Shown here one piece after another: positions 61,810 to 64,000 of a DNA stretch of 64,000 bases. The position numbers were made by a program, and so were the translations under genes. Numbering within the stretch: the first letter of the stretch is position 1; each line of letters begins with the position of its first letter. The stretch is from Bacteroidales bacterium (GTDB lineage Bacteria > Bacteroidota > Bacteroidia > Bacteroidales > UBA932), in contig JAFQAT010000073.1 in assembly GCA_017399865.1 (NCBI GenBank), positions 1 through 64,000 on the forward strand, in the 5' to 3' direction. The notes beneath the pieces were generated by a model. The model searched no databases and was not told where the DNA came from. It saw nothing but the letters and a program-made list of their open reading frames with translations.

Positions 61810-64000
61810 ATGAAACATTTAAGATTATTAATCGCAACATTGCTGCTTATTTCGGCAACATCAGCGAAAGCACAGACAGCACGCCTGTACACGTCTGCAG
61901 ACGGTCTTGCAAACAGCCACATCTACGACATTTTCCAGGACAGCAAGGGCTTCATATGGATATCGACAGAAAACGGACTTTCCAGGTTCGACGGAATGAA
62001 ATTTTCAACATTCAGATACGACCGTCTGAACGAAAACACGATCGCAAGCAACACGATCCGAAGCGTCCATGAAGACAGCAAGGGACGGTTCTGGGTCGGA
62101 ACCTCCGCCGGTCTTCAGATATTCGACACGGAATACAGCACATTTACAAAAGTAAACCTGGAAGACTGGAGCGTGCCGGATTCCGACCAGCACATTATCT
62201 CTGTCATGGAACTGGAGATCATTGGCAAAAACAGAATTCTTGCAGCCACTTCAGGACACGGCATCTACATACTTGACGCAGACGACCAGAGGATAGACCA
62301 CGACCTGCAGAATACCCTCAACAGGATGCTTCCTTCCAAGTTCATCGAGAATACATTCCTTGACAGTAAGGAAAGGCTTTGGGTGACGACGGATCTGGGC
62401 GGTTTGAACGTCTTCGACATGAAGAATCTGACGGAAATCAAAGGCATCTGGGCAAACGGTCTGTCAAAAGAATCCATGGACACCTTCAATTCATTCACGG
62501 AAGAAGCACAGACCGGTAATATATATATATAGGTTCATCCAACTTCGGCATCCTCGTATATGAAGAGGAGTCTGGAAAAATACGAAAGACCCAAGGCTAC
62601 TCCGGTCAGGATTACAGCATAATGTCGATGACCATCAACAACGTCGTTCCACGATACGGTGAAAGGACATTCCTTGTAGGAACCGAAAACAACGGCATCA
62701 AGCTGTTCAACGCAAATACCGAAAGCATCAGGGACGTACGCATTTCCAGCGTACCTTTCAACACATCCGGATGGAAGGTGCAGTGCATGGAGGAAGACAG
62801 CCAGGGCAACGTATGGGTCGGAGCCATACAGAAGGGAGTGCTGATAATTCCTAAGTCAATGTTCGGTTTCAGGCACATCGACTTCAACAAGACGGAAAAT
62901 GGCGGACACGGCAACATAAGCGTCACATCTGTGATTTCTGACGAAGAAAGGGACTGCCTTTGGGTAGGAACGGACGGAGGCGGTGTCTTTCAGACCGACA
63001 GATACAGCACATTCGCCAACATTACGGCCGAAAACTCAAAGTTGAGCAACAACTCGATAATGTCGCTCGCTTTGGACAAAAGAGGAACCGTATGGATAGC
63101 CACATATCTTGGAGGTCTGTTTTCATACAGCCCTGAACGAGGAGTCAGAGCATTCAGGGACCAGGCGAAACTTGGCAACGAAAAGACCTATACACTGGCA
63201 TATGATCAGGAAAATGACGTACTGTATGTAGGAACGCACGGAAACGGATTCTCAATGATAGACGCAGCAGGAGAGAAACTGCTGAAGACCTGGGACGAGG
63301 ACGACGAATACAAATGGATCAGTTATCTGTCGATTGACAGTTCCGGCCTGCTCTGGATCGGTACATACAACGGCCCCATGACTTATGACAGCAGCACAGA
63401 CAAGCTCAACATGTACGAGCTGGTAAAGGACAAGTCAATACGCGTGAATGCGATATTCGAAAGCAAGGCTGGAGACGTATGGCTCGGCACAGGCGAAGGC
63501 CTCGTCAAGATGGACAGGGCTACGAGGGAGAAGACCGTATACACCGAGGACGAAGGACTCGCAAGCAACTCGGTATCAGGCATTCTGGAAGACAATGAAG
63601 GAAACCTGTGGATATCTACATTCAACGGATTGTCACGTCTGGACCATGAATCAGGCACATTCAAGAACTTCTACCAGCACGACGGACTGCAGGAAAACGA
63701 ATTCAACGTCAGGGCTGCGTACAAATCAGCAAACGGCAGGATGTATTTCGGCGGTATAAACGGCCTCACGGCATTCAGTCCGCAGTATGTGGAAAGGCAG
63801 AAGACCCCTGTCCCTCCTCTTTATCTGTCCAATCTGAGCGTAATGAACGAGGACATAAAGTATGACCCTCTCAAAGGCAAGGACAACATGCTTGACAAAC
63901 ATATTTCGGAAGCCACCATGATCACCCTCCCGAATCACGCAAACATGTTTACTTTGGAATTCTCTGTCCTGGAATACACCAACCCGAAGAAGATCTCGTA
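61810..64000 (+). CDS. Hybrid two-component system sensor (HTCS), frameshifted at a TA repeat; 3' end outside window
   Basis: The expected one-protein regulator of the xus operon. A signal peptide (SATSAKAQ) is followed by fourteen countable reg_prop-type blades forming the periplasmic double propeller (for example KGFIWISTENGLSRFD, GRFWVGTSAGLQIFD, GNLWISTFNGLSRLD, GRMYFGGINGLTAF), then the beginning of a Y_Y_Y-type domain. Histidine kinase, receiver and AraC parts would lie beyond the window. The first frame stops at 62530-62532 after 240 residues, in blade 5. The second frame, open from 62532 to the window end, continues the propeller without loss (GSSNFGILVYEE). Removing one TA unit restores a single frame. 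As written the gene would give only a truncated sensor. Confidence 0.88.
62519..62531 (+). repeat. (AT)6A dinucleotide tract at the frameshift in the sensor gene
   Basis: Thirteen alternating bases, equal to six TA units (62520-62531), sit at the exact frameshift. Five units would read GNIYIGSSNFG in one open frame; six create TAG at 62530. The tract is long enough for slippage during replication or for a sequencing or assembly error. Confidence 0.9.

Noticed and set aside
61628..61813. Small plus-strand ORF of 61 codons in the xusA/HTCS gap.
   Set aside because: It spans the two divergent promoters, is AT-rich and has no motif or ribosome site.
1..64000. CRISPR arrays, tRNA or rRNA genes, transposases, prophage genes.
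   Set aside because: None seen on either strand; the only mobile-looking items are the DUF1016 gene, the MITE-like block and the 27 bp repeats.

Overview
The window is from a Bacteroidota genome, most likely an unclassified Bacteroidales (Prevotella- or Rikenellaceae-like). The evidence is tandem SusC/SusD pairs, many lipoprotein signal peptides, promoter elements of the form TAnnTTTG, weak Shine-Dalgarno sequences and a periplasmic hybrid two-component regulator. Almost all of it is one large hemicellulose-utilisation region carrying xyloglucan, xylan and xylose functions.

Layout. 1-2751 (minus): xylose catabolism, xylA (cut by the window edge), xylB and a Nudix-type regulator. 2755-18254 (minus): a long operon running DUF6057 membrane protein, haem-c propeller lipoprotein, DUF4369 lipoprotein, GH5 with two BACON domains, two GH31 (alpha-xylosidase type), GH2 beta-galactosidase and GH95 alpha-fucosidase. 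This set matches a xyloglucan utilisation locus. 18354-24742 (minus): its SusC, SusD and a surface lipoprotein built from a tandem repeat. 24917-27407 (minus) and 28594-31751 (plus): two more haem-c propeller modules, facing away from each other, with an AT-rich DUF1016 nuclease-like gene between them. 31744-32322: a DUF308 membrane protein. 32412-47754 (minus): a second long operon that starts with three propeller/DUF6057 pairs and continues with a RidA-like enzyme, GH5, GH10 and GH35. 47869-61586 (minus): a classic xus xylan operon (susC-susD-susC-susD-xusE-xyn10). 61810 to the end (plus): a divergent hybrid two-component sensor, interrupted by a frameshift in a TA repeat.

The likely new biology is a two-part module present six times. 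Part A is a lipoprotein of about 480 residues. It has an N-terminal signature PDYxxVTVPxxxAPLNF, a c-type haem site CxxCH, a His exactly 13 residues after that site (Tyr in one copy) and a TolB/PD40-like beta-propeller. Part B is a DUF6057-type protein with about eight membrane segments and a TPR-like extracytoplasmic domain. A and B genes overlap or nearly touch. In one copy, B is reduced to its soluble domain on a lipid anchor. Two operons of glycan-degrading enzymes begin with these modules, and both start at a near-identical promoter set into or against the terminator of the preceding SusC/SusD operon.

How the genes may work together (inference): surface enzymes cut xyloglucan and xylan, SusC/SusD systems import the oligosaccharides, and periplasmic GH31, GH2, GH35 and GH95 enzymes trim side chains. 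Released xylose enters XylA/XylB. The A/B modules may add an extracytoplasmic redox or haem-dependent function to polysaccharide use; their biochemical role cannot be read from the sequence.
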